From the NCBI RefSeq assembly GCF_001729745.1, contig NZ_CP017186.1, positions 1,488,001 to 1,552,000 on the forward strand: a DNA stretch of 64,000 nt. Reading direction: 5' to 3'. The notes below the pieces were generated by a model that was not told the origin of the DNA, did no database searches, and saw only the letters and a list, made by a program, of their open reading frames with translations. Shown piece after piece: positions 43,797 through 56,914 of the stretch. The first letter of the stretch is position 1, and each line of letters starts with the position of its first letter. The translations under genes and the position numbers were made by a program. This DNA comes from Enterobacter hormaechei subsp. hoffmannii. GTDB taxonomy: Bacteria > Pseudomonadota > Gammaproteobacteria > Enterobacterales > Enterobacteriaceae.

Positions 43797-45140
43797 GTGA
43801 GCAACCTGTCGCTCGATTTTTCAGATAATGCGTTTCAACCTCTGGCCGCCCGTATGCGGCCAGAAAATTTAGCGCAGTACATCGGTCAGCAACATCTGCT
43901 GGCTGCGGGGAAACCCTTGCCGCGCGCTATTGAGGCGGGGCATCTGCACTCCATGATCCTCTGGGGGCCACCCGGCACCGGAAAAACCACGCTCGCTGAA
44001 GTGATCGCCCGCTATGCCAACGCGGACGTTGAGCGCATCTCGGCGGTCACGTCGGGGGTGAAAGAGATCCGCGAGGCGATCGAGCGGGCGCGACAAAACC
44101 GCAATGCCGGACGTCGCACCATTCTGTTTGTCGACGAAGTTCACCGCTTCAACAAGAGCCAGCAGGACGCCTTTCTGCCGCACATTGAAGACGGTACGAT
44201 TTTCTTTATCGGCGCCACCACGGAAAACCCGTCGTTTGAACTGAACTCTGCGCTGCTCTCCCGGGCGCGCGTGTATCTGCTTAAATCGCTGACCACGGAA
44301 GATATCGAAAAAGTTCTGACGCAGGCGATGGAGGACAACGCGCGTGGTTACGGCGGACAGGATATCGTTCTGCCGGACGAGACGCGTCTTGCTATCGCCG
44401 AACTGGTTAACGGTGATGCCCGTCGTGCGTTGAACACGCTCGAAATGATGGCCGATATGGCCGAAGTGGACGATGCGGGCAAGCGCGTATTAAAGCCTGA
44501 ACTGCTCACCGAAATTGCCGGTGAGCGCAGCGCGCGCTTCGATAATAAAGGCGATCGTTTTTACGACCTCATCTCTGCATTACACAAGTCCGTGCGCGGC
44601 AGCGCTCCGGATGCGGCGCTCTACTGGTATGCGCGTATCATCACCGCCGGTGGCGATCCGTTATATGTCGCGCGTCGCTGCCTGGCGATTGCGTCAGAAG
44701 ATGTCGGTAATGCCGATCCACGCGCCATGCAGGTCGCTGTTTCCGCCTGGGACTGCTTTACCCGCGTCGGGCCTGCGGAGGGCGAGCGTGCCATTGCGCA
44801 GGCAATTGTCTATCTGGCTTGCGCACCGAAAAGTAACGCGGTGTATACCGCCTTCAAAGCGGCGATGTCGGATGCACGTGAACGTCCGGACTACGATGTG
44901 CCGGTTCATCTGCGCAATGCGCCAACCAAATTGATGAAAGAGATGGGTTACGGGCAGGAGTATCGCTACGCCCATGACGAACCCAACGCCTACGCCGCCG
45001 GCGAGGAGTATTTCCCGCAGGAGATGGCACAAACCCGCTATTATCACCCCACAAACAGAGGTCTTGAGGGTAAGATTGGCGAAAAGCTCGCCTGGCTTGC
45101 CGGACAGGATCAAAATAGCCCTATAAAACGCTACCGTTAG
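43797..45140 (+). CDS. rarA: Replication-associated recombination protein RarA (MgsA)
   Basis: RarA is an AAA+ ATPase related to clamp loaders and WRNIP1 that acts at stalled forks. The 447 residues equal E. coli RarA. The start is a GTG ([22 protein letters not shown]); an ATG four bases earlier is out of frame. It has Walker [10 protein letters not shown] (near residue 60), Walker [12 protein letters not shown], sensor-like [17 protein letters not shown] and a C-terminal tetramerisation domain. It follows lolA in the conserved lolA-rarA-serS cluster. Confidence 0.97.
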   Translation: MSNLSLDFSDNAFQPLAARMRPENLAQYIGQQHLLAAGKPLPRAIEAGHLHSMILWGPPGTGKTTLAEVIARYANADVERISAVTSGVKEIREAIERARQNRNAGRRTILFVDEVHRFNKSQQDAFLPHIEDGTIFFIGATTENPSFELNSALLSRARVYLLKSLTTEDIEKVLTQAMEDNARGYGGQDIVLPDETRLAIAELVNGDARRALNTLEMMADMAEVDDAGKRVLKPELLTEIAGERSARFDNKGDRFYDLISALHKSVRGSAPDAALYWYARIITAGGDPLYVARRCLAIASEDVGNADPRAMQVAVSAWDCFTRVGPAEGERAIAQAIVYLACAPKSNAVYTAFKAAMSDARERPDYDVPVHLRNAPTKLMKEMGYGQEYRYAHDEPNAYAAGEEYFPQEMAQTRYYHPTNRGLEGKIGEKLAWLAGQDQNSPIKRYR

Positions 45141-45211
45141 TTCAATCGTTGCGGTAATGTTGGCAATATATCTCTGTGGCCGCAGGCTGTGGTCACTTTT
45201 TCCTCTTTTAA

Positions 45212-46525
<1,314 letters not shown>

Positions 46526-46542
46526 TATTTTGCTGCAAAACA

Positions 46543-46568
46543 AAAAAGCGCCTCAGGGCGCTTTTTTT
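46543..46568 (+). terminator. Rho-independent terminator of serS
   Basis: Stem AAAAAGCGCC / GGGCGCTTTTT with a TCA loop and a T-run, 17 bases after the serS stop. Confidence 0.93.
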
Positions 46569-46579
46569 ATATCTTTGAT

Positions 46580-46620
46580 TTGATACGACGCAATATTCCC
46601 TCCCTCTAAAGTAGTAATAC
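46580..46620 (+). promoter_or_regulatory. FNR-dependent promoter of dmsABC (candidate)
   Basis: TTGAT-ACGA-CGCAA at 46580-46593 matches the FNR box at 8 of 10 positions, and TAATAC at 46615-46620 is a plausible -10. The spacing puts the FNR box centre at about -41.5 from a start near 46628, a class II activation geometry, as at E. coli dmsA. The dmsA ATG would be about 110 bases further on. Confidence 0.6.
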
Positions 46621-46736
46621 TCCTCCGAACGAAAGTTAGCATAAAACACCTGTAACGAAGCAATTCGTTATATATAAAACTACATAGCGGTATGCGCCGC
46701 CTCTCTTTTCTTTGTGAGCAACCAAAGTGAGTCTTT

Positions 46737-49181
46737 ATGAAAATCAAAGCGCCTGAAGCGTTAATGGCTGCCGAGGTCACTCGCCGTGGGTTGATGAAAA
46801 CCACGGCAATAGGTGGTCTGGCGGTTGCCAGCAGCGCCTTTACGCTTCCTTTTACCCGTCTGGCGTCGGCGGCGGAGGCTCTGTCTCCCGCTTCAGCCCC
46901 GGAAAAAGTGGTGTGGAGTGCCTGTACCGTTAACTGTGGTAGCCGTTGTCCCCTGCGTATGCATGTTGTGGACGGTGAAATCAAATACGTTGAAACCGAC
47001 AATACCGGCGATGATAACTACGAATGGTTACACCAGGTTCGTGCCTGTCTGCGTGGCCGCTCAATGCGCCGTCGCGTTTATAACCCGGATCGTCTGAAAT
47101 ATCCGATGAAGCGTGTCGGTAAGCGTGGGGAAGGGAAGTTCGAGCGCATTAGCTGGGACGAAGCCTACGATATTATCGCGACCAACATGCAGCGCCTGAT
47201 TAAAGAGTACGGCAACGAATCCATCTACCTGAACTATGGCACCGGGACGCTGGGCGGCACCATGACCCGCTCCTGGCCGCCGGGTAAAACGCTGGTAGCG
47301 CGCCTGATGAACTGCTGCGGCGGCTATCTCAACCATTATGGCGACTACTCTTCCGCACAGATTGCCGCGGGCCTGAACTACACCTATGGCGGCTGGGCAG
47401 ACGGTAACAGCCCGTCGGATATAGAAAACAGCAAGCTGGTGGTATTGTTCGGCAACAACCCGGGCGAAACGCGTATGAGCGGCGGTGGGGTAACCTATTA
47501 TCTTGAGCAGGCGCGCGCCAAATCCAACGCACGTATGATCATCGTCGATCCGCGCTACACCGATACCGGCGCGGGGCGAGAAGACGAGTGGATCCCTATC
47601 CGCCCTGGTACCGATGCGGCGCTGGTCAATGCGCTGGCGTATGTGATGATCACTGAAAACCTCGTCGATCAGCCGTTCCTTGATAAATACTGCGTCGGCT
47701 ATGACGAGAAGACGCTGCCAGCCAGCGCACCGGCTAACGGGCATTACAAAGCGTATATACTTGGTCAGGGCAGCGACGGGGTAGCGAAAACCCCTGAGTG
47801 GGCATCCACCATCACCGGCATTCCAGTCGAACGTATTGTTCAGCTGGCCCGTGAAATTGGTTCAGCAAAGCCAGCCTATATCAGCCAGGGCTGGGGACCG
47901 CAGCGTCACGCGAACGGCGAAATTGCCACCCGCGCTATTTCTATGCTCTCGATTCTGACTGGCAACGTCGGCATTCACGGCGGTAATAGCGGGGCGCGTG
48001 AAGGCTCGTATGAAGTACCGTTTGAACGTATGCCAACGCTGGATAACCCGGTTCAGACCAGCATCTCCATGTTTATGTGGACGGACGCGATCGAGCGCGG
48101 CCCGGAAATGACCGCGCTACGCGACGGTGTTCGGGGCAAAGATAAGCTGGATGTGCCGATCAAAATGATCTGGAACTATGCCGGTAACTGCCTGATCAAC
48201 CAGCACTCAGAGATCAACCGCACCCACGAAATTTTGCAGGACGACAAGAAGTGCGAAATGATTGTGGTGATCGACTGCCACATGACCTCATCGGCGAAGT
48301 ATGCCGATATTCTGCTCCCAGACTGCACCGCGTCTGAGCAGATGGATTTCGCGCTGGACGCCTCCTGCGGCAACATGTCCTATGTGATCTTCACAGACCA
48401 GGCCATCAAACCGCGCTTCGAGTGCAAAACTATCTATGAGATGACGTCCGAGCTGGCGAAACGTCTTGGCGTTGAGCAGCAGTTCACAGAGGGGCGTACT
48501 CAGGAAGGGTGGATGCGCCATCTGCACGAGCTCTCACGGAAAGCCATTCCAGACCTGCCGGACTTCGATACCTTCCGCAAGCAGGGCATGTACAAGCAGC
48601 GCGATCCGGAAGGGCATCACGTGGCGTATAAAGCCTTCCGCGACGATCCGCAGGCCAATCCGCTGACCACGCCGTCGGGCAAAATCGAGATCTACTCCGA
48701 AGAGCTGGCAAAAATTGCCGCAACGTGGGAATTGCCGGAAGGGGACGTTATCGATCCGCTGCCGATCTATACGCCTGGCTTCGAAAACTACAACGATCCG
48801 CTGACGGAGAAATTCCCACTTCAGTTAACCGGTTTCCACTACAAAGCGCGTGTTCACTCCACCTACGGCAACGTTGACGTTCTGAAAGCGGCCTGCCGAC
48901 AGGAGATGTGGATCAACCCGATGGATGCGAAAGCGCGCGGCATCAGTAATGGCGATCGCGTACGTATCTTCAACGGACGTGGCGAAGTGCATATCGAAGC
49001 TAAAGTGACTCCGCGCATGATGCCTGGCGTTGTCGCGCTGGGGGAAGGGGCCTGGTATAACCCGGATGCGAACCGTATCGATCAGGCGGGCTGCATCAAC
49101 GTTCTCACTACGCAGCGTCCATCGCCGCTGGCGAAGGGCAACCCATCCCACACAAACCTCGTTCAGGTTGAAAAGGCGTAA
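46737..49181 (+). CDS. dmsA: Dimethyl sulfoxide reductase catalytic subunit DmsA
   Basis: DmsA is a Mo-bisMGD enzyme that reduces DMSO and amine N-oxides as anaerobic electron acceptors; it faces the periplasm and is exported by Tat with DmsB. The 814 residues include a twin-arginine leader (EVTRRGLMKTTAIGGLAVASSA). The iron-sulfur motif CTVNCGSRCPLRMH lies near residue 61, and NYGTGTLGGTMTRSW bears the likely Mo-ligand serine. The rest follows the DMSO reductase family to GNPSHTNLVQVEKA. It is first in dmsABC, with dmsB 10 bases downstream. Confidence 0.97.
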   Translation: MKIKAPEALMAAEVTRRGLMKTTAIGGLAVASSAFTLPFTRLASAAEALSPASAPEKVVWSACTVNCGSRCPLRMHVVDGEIKYVETDNTGDDNYEWLHQVRACLRGRSMRRRVYNPDRLKYPMKRVGKRGEGKFERISWDEAYDIIATNMQRLIKEYGNESIYLNYGTGTLGGTMTRSWPPGKTLVARLMNCCGGYLNHYGDYSSAQIAAGLNYTYGGWADGNSPSDIENSKLVVLFGNNPGETRMSGGGVTYYLEQARAKSNARMIIVDPRYTDTGAGREDEWIPIRPGTDAALVNALAYVMITENLVDQPFLDKYCVGYDEKTLPASAPANGHYKAYILGQGSDGVAKTPEWASTITGIPVERIVQLAREIGSAKPAYISQGWGPQRHANGEIATRAISMLSILTGNVGIHGGNSGAREGSYEVPFERMPTLDNPVQTSISMFMWTDAIERGPEMTALRDGVRGKDKLDVPIKMIWNYAGNCLINQHSEINRTHEILQDDKKCEMIVVIDCHMTSSAKYADILLPDCTASEQMDFALDASCGNMSYVIFTDQAIKPRFECKTIYEMTSELAKRLGVEQQFTEGRTQEGWMRHLHELSRKAIPDLPDFDTFRKQGMYKQRDPEGHHVAYKAFRDDPQANPLTTPSGKIEIYSEELAKIAATWELPEGDVIDPLPIYTPGFENYNDPLTEKFPLQLTGFHYKARVHSTYGNVDVLKAACRQEMWINPMDAKARGISNGDRVRIFNGRGEVHIEAKVTPRMMPGVVALGEGAWYNPDANRIDQAGCINVLTTQRPSPLAKGNPSHTNLVQVEKA

Positions 49182-49191
49182 GGAGTAACCG

Positions 49192-49809
49192 ATGACAACC
49201 CAGTATGGATTTTTTATTGATTCCAGCCGCTGCACCGGGTGTAAAACCTGCGAGCTGGCCTGCAAGGATTATAAAGACCTGACCCCGGACGTCAGCTTCC
49301 GTCGTATTTATGAATACGCGGGCGGCGACTGGCAGGAGGATAACGGCGTCTGGCATCAGAACGTCTTCGCCTATTACCTGTCGATTGCCTGCAACCACTG
49401 CGAAGATCCGGCCTGCACTAAGGTCTGCCCGAGCGGGGCAATGCACAAGCGCGACGACGGTTTTGTGGTGGTGGACGAGGATGTCTGCATTGGCTGTCGC
49501 TACTGCCACATGGCCTGCCCGTACGGTGCGCCGCAGTATAACGCGGCTAAAGGCCACATGACCAAGTGCGACGGCTGCCACAGCCGCGTGGCGGACGGCA
49601 AAAAGCCCATCTGCGTCGAGTCCTGCCCGCTGCGCGCGCTGGACTTTGGCCCGATTGAAGAGCTGCGTAAAAAACACGGTCAGCTTGCTGCGGTCGCGCC
49701 GCTGCCGTCTGCGCACTTCACGAAGCCGAGTATTGTGATTAAACCTAACGCCAACAGCCGTCCGACGGGTGATACCACCGGCTACCTGGCAAACCCGAAG
49801 GAGGTGTGA
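49192..49809 (+). CDS. dmsB: DMSO reductase iron-sulfur subunit DmsB
   Basis: DmsB carries four 4Fe-4S clusters that pass electrons from DmsC to DmsA. The 205 residues contain four Cys groups: CTGCKTCELACKDY, CNHCEDPACTKVCPSGAMHK, CIGCRYCHMACPYGAP and CDGCHSR with CVESCPLRAL. This matches E. coli DmsB (205 residues). It sits between dmsA and dmsC, and dmsC starts one base after its stop codon, so the operon is tightly coupled. Confidence 0.97.
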   Translation: MTTQYGFFIDSSRCTGCKTCELACKDYKDLTPDVSFRRIYEYAGGDWQEDNGVWHQNVFAYYLSIACNHCEDPACTKVCPSGAMHKRDDGFVVVDEDVCIGCRYCHMACPYGAPQYNAAKGHMTKCDGCHSRVADGKKPICVESCPLRALDFGPIEELRKKHGQLAAVAPLPSAHFTKPSIVIKPNANSRPTGDTTGYLANPKEV

Positions 49810-49810
49810 G

Positions 49811-50674
49811 ATGGGAAGTGGATGGCATGAATGGCCGCTTATGATCTTCACGGTCTTTGGGCAGTGCGTGGCAGGCGGGTTTATCGTCCTTGCGCTGGCG
49901 CTGTTAAAAGGGAACCTCAATGCTGAACAGCAGCAGCGTTTAGTGTTGAGCATGTTTGGCCTGTGGGTGTTGATGGGGATTGGGTTTATCGCCTCTACGC
50001 TGCACTTGGGCTCACCGATGCGCGCGTTTAACTCCCTGAACCGCGTAGGTGCCTCTTCGCTGAGTAACGAGATTGCCAGCGGCGCAATCTTCTTTGCAGT
50101 TGGCGGGCTGGGGTGGTTACTGGCAGCGCTGAAAAAGCTGCCGTCAGGGTTACGTGCGTTGTGGCTCATCGTCACCATGGTACTGGGCGTTGTCTTCGTC
50201 TGGATGATGGTCCGGGTGTACAACACCATTGATACCGTTCCGACCTGGTACAGCGTCTGGACGCCGATGAGCTTCTTCCTGACCATGTTTATTGGCGGGC
50301 CGCTGCTGGGTTATCTGCTTCTGCGTGTAGCTGGCATTAATGGTTGGGCGATGCGCCTGCTGCCCGCGGTCTCGCTGCTGGCACTGGTCATCAGTACCGT
50401 TGTAGCGCTTATGCAGGGAGCGGAGCTGGCGACGATTCACAGCTCTATCCAACAGGCTTCGGCGCTGGTACCGGATTACGGTTCTCTGATGGCCTGGCGT
50501 GTGGTGCTGCTGACGGCGGCGCTGGTGTGCTGGATTGCCCCTCAGCTTAAAGGTTACGCGCCTGCGCTACCGTTGCTGTCACTGGCCTTTGTGCTGGTGC
50601 TGGCAGGGGAGTTAATTGGTCGCGGCGTATTTTACGGTCTGCATATGACGGTCGGTATGGCTGTCGCCAGCTAA
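49811..50674 (+). CDS. dmsC: DMSO reductase membrane anchor DmsC
   Basis: DmsC anchors DmsAB in the inner membrane and oxidises menaquinol. I chose the ATG at 49811 (MGSGWHEWPLMIFTVFGQCVAG), preceded by GGAGGTG, giving 287 residues as in E. coli; the upstream frame overlaps dmsB. Eight hydrophobic segments are visible, and HLGSPMRAFNSL contains the His (near residue 65) implicated in quinol binding. A terminator follows 17 bases downstream. Confidence 0.96.
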   Translation: MGSGWHEWPLMIFTVFGQCVAGGFIVLALALLKGNLNAEQQQRLVLSMFGLWVLMGIGFIASTLHLGSPMRAFNSLNRVGASSLSNEIASGAIFFAVGGLGWLLAALKKLPSGLRALWLIVTMVLGVVFVWMMVRVYNTIDTVPTWYSVWTPMSFFLTMFIGGPLLGYLLLRVAGINGWAMRLLPAVSLLALVISTVVALMQGAELATIHSSIQQASALVPDYGSLMAWRVVLLTAALVCWIAPQLKGYAPALPLLSLAFVLVLAGELIGRGVFYGLHMTVGMAVAS

Positions 50675-50691
50675 TTTTAGATTTTGTCATA

Positions 50692-50726
50692 AAAAGCCGG
50701 GACATAGTGCCCGGCTTTTCTTTTTT
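50692..50726 (+). terminator. Rho-independent terminator of dmsABC
   Basis: Stem AAAAGCCGGG / CCCGGCTTTT with an 8-base loop, followed by CTTTTTT. The stretch after it (50727-50948) is AT-rich and non-coding; E. coli ycaC, which sits here in that species, is absent. Confidence 0.9.
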
Positions 50727-50883
50727 CATTCATGAAATTTTTCGACTGATGTTTCGCTGTTAAAATTCCCGGAAATAAATAAAAACAAATAGATAATTAA
50801 TATTGGTAGCAGGCTTTGCATTAGCAGGATGAGTTTTTTAAATCGACAAGGCGCATATCGTGCGTGACGCCTGAATCGGTGGA

Positions 50884-50912
50884 TTGACTTTGTTTTTGCC
50901 AGTGGCATGATG
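50884..50912 (+). promoter_or_regulatory. Candidate ycaD promoter
   Basis: TTGACT at 50884-50889, a 17-base spacer and ATGATG at 50907-50912, 36 bases before the ycaD ATG. The -35 is good and the -10 weak. Confidence 0.35.
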
Positions 50913-50948
50913 CGCACGAAATCTGAACTTCCTCACGGTTTTTAATCC

Positions 50949-52097
50949 ATGACCACCTATACCCGCCCGGTGCTTTTGTTGCTCTGTGGCCTGCTTTTGC
51001 TGACCCTGGCGATCGCGGTGTTGAACACACTCGTCCCGCTATGGCTCGCCCATGAAAACTTACCAACCTGGCAGGTGGGTATGGTCAGCTCGTCCTTTTT
51101 TACGGGCAATCTGCTGGGCACCTTATTAACGGGCAGCCTTATTAAGCGCTTTGGTTTTAACCGCAGTTATTATCTGGCGTCACTGATCTTTGCCGTCGGA
51201 TGCGCCGGTTTAGGACTGATGGTCGGCTTCTGGAGCTGGATGGTCTGGCGCTTTATTGCGGGCGTTGGCTGCGCCATGATCTGGGTGGTGGTTGAAAGTG
51301 CGCTGATGTGCAGCGGCACGTCCCGTAATCGCGGGCGTCTGCTGGCGGCTTATATGATGGTTTACTACGTCGGTACCGTTCTGGGACAACTGATGGTCAG
51401 CAAATTCCCAACCGACCTGATGAGCGTTCTGCCATGGGTAACAGGGATGGTGCTGGCCGCAATTCTGCCGCTGCTCTTTACCCGTATCGTGAACCAGAGC
51501 AGTGAGCATCAGGAGGCCACCCACGTCTGGCCGATGCTGAGACTGCGCCATGCGCGCCTGGGGATTAACGGCTGTATTATTTCCGGGATTGTGCTGGGCT
51601 CGCTCTATGGCCTGATGCCGCTCTATCTTAACCATCAGGGTGTCAGTGATTCCGGGATCGGTTTCTGGATGGCGGTGATGGTCAGCGCGGGGATTGTCGG
51701 CCAGTGGCCGATTGGCCGCCTGGCGGACCGCTTTGGTCGTCTGCTGGTGCTGCGCGTCCAGGTTTTCGTGGTCATCATGGGCTGTCTCGCTATGCTCAGC
51801 AACGCCGCGATGGCGCCTGCGCTGTTCATTCTGGGGGCTGCGGGTTTTACGCTCTATCCGGTCGCGATGGCCTGGGCCTGTGAGAAAGTTGAGCATCACC
51901 AGCTGGTGGCGATGAACCAGGCATTGTTGCTGAGTTACACCATCGGCAGTTTACTGGGGCCGACTTTTACCGCTATGCTCATGCAAAATTACTCTGATAA
52001 TCTGCTGTTTATCATGATCGCCAGCGTATCGTTTATTTATCTGTTAATGCTGCTGCGCAAAGCGGGCGAGCACCCAACGCCAGTGGCACATGCCTGA
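50949..52097 (+). CDS. ycaD: MFS-type transporter YcaD
   Basis: This is a major facilitator superfamily permease of unknown substrate, 382 residues as in E. coli YcaD. About twelve hydrophobic segments are visible. The MFS loop motif between helices 2 and 3 is degenerate ([17 protein letters not shown]), and the half-repeat version is well kept ([16 protein letters not shown] near residue 255). It stands alone with its own promoter candidate and terminator. Family identity is certain; function is not known. Confidence 0.94.
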   Translation: MTTYTRPVLLLLCGLLLLTLAIAVLNTLVPLWLAHENLPTWQVGMVSSSFFTGNLLGTLLTGSLIKRFGFNRSYYLASLIFAVGCAGLGLMVGFWSWMVWRFIAGVGCAMIWVVVESALMCSGTSRNRGRLLAAYMMVYYVGTVLGQLMVSKFPTDLMSVLPWVTGMVLAAILPLLFTRIVNQSSEHQEATHVWPMLRLRHARLGINGCIISGIVLGSLYGLMPLYLNHQGVSDSGIGFWMAVMVSAGIVGQWPIGRLADRFGRLLVLRVQVFVVIMGCLAMLSNAAMAPALFILGAAGFTLYPVAMAWACEKVEHHQLVAMNQALLLSYTIGSLLGPTFTAMLMQNYSDNLLFIMIASVSFIYLLMLLRKAGEHPTPVAHA

Positions 52098-52103
52098 TTA
52101 AAT

Positions 52104-52132
52104 AAAAGCCTGTCGATGACAGGCTTTTTTGT
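52104..52132 (+). terminator. Rho-independent terminator of ycaD
   Basis: Stem AAAAGCCTGTC / GACAGGCTTTT with a GAT loop and a T-run, 7 bases after the ycaD stop. Confidence 0.92.
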
Positions 52133-52220
52133 CCCTGTCACATATAAGACTTTTACTTATTGTGAGTTTTTACTGCCTGGCGATAATTCAAATGAGTTCT
52201 ACCACTAAAAGGCAGCAATC

Positions 52221-52742
52221 ATGTCTACTCGTCGTTTTTCCACTACCGCACTTGCCGTAGTGTTGGCTTTAACGTTTGCAACGGCTCCGGCCATGGCTAA
52301 TCCTGGAAACGGGAATGGCGGTGGCCACGGAAACGGTGGCGGACAAGGTAATAGCGGCAATCATGGTAACGGGAACGCTGGTAACCATGGTAATAAGCAC
52401 AATACCGGCCAGGATAATCCAGGGAAATCGGATAAGAGCTTTAAAAACAGCAACGATGTTGGTCATGATGTTGACGTCCGCGTGAGCTTCGATCATGCCC
52501 GCCATCTGGCACTGAATTACGGCTTAACGGGCTACGACTCTCTGCCTCCGGGTATTGCGAAAAACCTGGCGCGCGGTAAGCCACTGCCTCCGGGCATTTC
52601 GAAGAAAACCGTGCCAGCCGATATGCTGGGTCAGCTTCCTTCTTATCCGGGCTATGAATGGCGCGTGGTGGGTGACGACCTGGTCTTAATTGCGCTGAGT
52701 ACCGCGATTGTGACTTCCGTGATTAACGGCGTCTTTAAATAG
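52221..52742 (+). CDS. CigR/RcnB-like exported protein
   Basis: The 173-residue exported protein has a signal peptide (about 1-26, ending PAMA), a Gly/Asn/His-rich low-complexity stretch (about 28-65) and an RcnB-type domain (about 80-155, with LPPGIAKNLARGKPLPPGI and YEWRVVGDDLVLI). A hydrophobic C-terminal segment (LVLIALSTAIVTSVINGVF) ends the protein. This layout matches the family of Salmonella CigR, an anti-virulence factor and T3SS2 effector encoded on SPI-3, and periplasmic RcnB. The His/Asn-rich stretch could bind metal. No type III secretion genes are in the window, so an envelope role is more likely. It sits between ycaD and pflA, where E. coli has ycaM-ycaN-ycaK. Confidence 0.78.
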   Translation: MSTRRFSTTALAVVLALTFATAPAMANPGNGNGGGHGNGGGQGNSGNHGNGNAGNHGNKHNTGQDNPGKSDKSFKNSNDVGHDVDVRVSFDHARHLALNYGLTGYDSLPPGIAKNLARGKPLPPGISKKTVPADMLGQLPSYPGYEWRVVGDDLVLIALSTAIVTSVINGVFK

Positions 52743-52748
52743 AATATA

Positions 52749-52776
52749 AAAAGGCCCGGTTTTCACCGGGCCTTTT
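52749..52776. terminator. Bidirectional terminator between cigR-like gene and pflA
   Basis: A perfect 12-bp stem AAAAGGCCCGGT / ACCGGGCCTTTT with a TTTC loop, located between converging genes; it ends 3 bases before the pflA stop codon. Confidence 0.93.
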
Positions 52777-52778
52777 CG

Positions 52779-53519
52779 TTAATACATGACCTTGTGGCCA
52801 TACTGCTCAAGAATACCTTTGACGCGCTCCATCGTCTCTTTTTTCGGCGGCTTCACGCCATCGAGCTTGTACTCTTCACCCATTGCCACCCATTTGTGTT
52901 TACCCAGCTCGTGATAGGGCAGGAGTTCAATTTTCTCCACGTTACCCATATCCCGGGTAAATTCGCCCAGACGATGTGCAGAATCATCATCATCTGACCA
53001 GCCCGGTACTACCACGTAGCGGATCCAGGTCTTGACGCCTTTGTTGGCAATGTATTTGGCAAATTCCAGCGTACGGTGGTTTGAGACGCCAACCAGATTC
53101 TGGTGGATCTCATCGTTCATCTGCTTGAGATCGAGCATCACCAGATCGGTCACTTCAAGCAGTTCATCAATAACCGGATCGTAACGGCGCACAAAGCCGT
53201 TGGTGTCGAGGCAGGTATGAATACCTTCTTTATGGCAGGCGCGGAACCAGTCGCGCACAAATTCAGCCTGAAGAATAGCTTCACCGCCGGATGCCGTCAC
53301 GCCACCACCGGACGCGTTCATGAAGTGGCGATAGGTCACCACCTCTTTCATCAGATCCTCAACGGTGACTTCTTTACCGCCATGGGTGTCCCAGGTGTCA
53401 CGGTTATGGCAGTACAGGCAGCGCATCAGGCAGCCCTGGAAGAAAGTGATAAAGCGGATCCCCGGGCCATCGACGGTGCCACAGGATTCAAAGGAGTGAA
53501 TGCGACCAATAATTGACAT
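52779..53519 (-). CDS. pflA: Pyruvate formate-lyase activating enzyme
   Basis: PflA is a radical SAM enzyme that installs the glycyl radical on PflB. The 246 residues equal the E. coli enzyme. The cluster motif [10 protein letters not shown] (Cys-x3-Cys-x2-Cys, near residue 30) and the SAM-binding GG region ([14 protein letters not shown] near 72) are intact. It is read leftward, 203 bases after pflB, with a terminator in between, so it probably also has its own promoter, as in E. coli. Confidence 0.98.
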   Translation of the reverse strand: MSIIGRIHSFESCGTVDGPGIRFITFFQGCLMRCLYCHNRDTWDTHGGKEVTVEDLMKEVVTYRHFMNASGGGVTASGGEAILQAEFVRDWFRACHKEGIHTCLDTNGFVRRYDPVIDELLEVTDLVMLDLKQMNDEIHQNLVGVSNHRTLEFAKYIANKGVKTWIRYVVVPGWSDDDDSAHRLGEFTRDMGNVEKIELLPYHELGKHKWVAMGEEYKLDGVKPPKKETMERVKGILEQYGHKVMY

Positions 53520-53657
53520 TGCGGTGATATCTCCGAATTTGGCCCATCCGGGGGCCTATGTAGATGCACAGCTCAAAGGCTATGTCGAGTCTGTTTTGGC
53601 TGTTATCCATTAAGTATAGATAGCGGACAAAAGAGACTGATGAAGCGAGGGTGTTAA

Positions 53658-53683
53658 AAAGGCCCCACTTGCGTGGAGCCTTT
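53658..53683 (-). terminator. Terminator of focA-pflB
   Basis: On - the stem is AAAGGCTCCAC / GTGGGGCCTTT with one mismatch and a GCAA loop, followed by TTAAC. It lies 40 bases after the pflB stop and before pflA. Confidence 0.8.
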
Positions 53684-53722
53684 ATTGTACGCTTTTTAAC
53701 GCGTGATTTCAGTCAATTCCAC

Positions 53723-56005
<2,283 letters not shown>

Positions 56006-56056
56006 GTAACACCTACCTTCTTAAGTGGATTTTTTATTTACTGCCTGAGACAACCA

Positions 56057-56914
56057 TTAATGATGATCGCCGCCACGCAGGTAAATGACCCAGTATGTCA
56101 ACCCAACTAACAGACCCCCACCGATAATGTTCCCGATAGTGACGGGGATCAGGTTATCAGTAATGAAATTCATAATAGTCAGGTGTGAAAAACTTTCCGG
56201 GGTTGAACCAACAGCAGTCCAGAACTCCGGGCTTGCAAAGTTGCGGATAACAATCCCCATCGGGATCATGAACATATTCGCAATACTGTGCTCAAAGCCG
56301 CTGGCAACAAACATCGCAACCGGCAGAACCATAATCATGGCTTTATCCATCAGGCTACGACCAGAGTAGCTCATCCAGACCGCCAGGCAGACCATCAGGT
56401 TTGCAAGGATGCCGAGAGCAACGGCTTCGATAAATGTATGGTGCATTTTGTGGTCGGCGGTTTGCAGGACGTTAAGCCCCCAGCCGCCGTTGGCGGTCAT
56501 GTACTCGCCAGAAAGCCACATCAACAGAACAAAGAGCAGACAGCCAATCAGGTTGCCAACGTAGACGTTGAGCCAGTTGCGCCCCAGTTGACCCCAGGTA
56601 ATTCTTCCGCTGGCTTTTGCCACAACAATCAGCACCGTTGAGGTGAAGAGGTCGGCGCCGCAGATGACGCAGAGGATCAGGCCCAGTGAGAAGCAAATAC
56701 CACCAATCAGTTTCGCTATGCCGAAAGGCATCCCGGCAGTGCCGGTGGTGGCTGTGATATAGAAGACGAAAGCGATGGAGATGAACACCCCAGCCGTAAT
56801 GGCCAGAAAGAACGTCGTCATCGGATGTTTCGTTGCTTTGTAGACACCCGCTTCTTCGGCAACTTTCGCCATCGCAGCGGGGAGTAATAGATCAAAAGGG
56901 TTGTCAGCTTTCAC
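56057..56914 (-). CDS. focA: Formate channel FocA
   Basis: FocA is a pentameric inner-membrane formate/nitrite-transporter family channel that exports formate made by PflB and re-imports it at low pH. I place the start at a GTG (56914), giving VKADNPFDLLLPAAMAKVAEE read with Met and 285 residues as in E. coli, with AAGAGAGAG before it; the frame is open to an ATG 14 codons earlier. Six helices and the central pore His (LQTADHKMHHTF region; GFEHSIANMFMIP) are clear. It is first in focA-pflB. Confidence 0.95.
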   Translation of the reverse strand: MKADNPFDLLLPAAMAKVAEEAGVYKATKHPMTTFFLAITAGVFISIAFVFYITATTGTAGMPFGIAKLIGGICFSLGLILCVICGADLFTSTVLIVVAKASGRITWGQLGRNWLNVYVGNLIGCLLFVLLMWLSGEYMTANGGWGLNVLQTADHKMHHTFIEAVALGILANLMVCLAVWMSYSGRSLMDKAMIMVLPVAMFVASGFEHSIANMFMIPMGIVIRNFASPEFWTAVGSTPESFSHLTIMNFITDNLIPVTIGNIIGGGLLVGLTYWVIYLRGGDHH

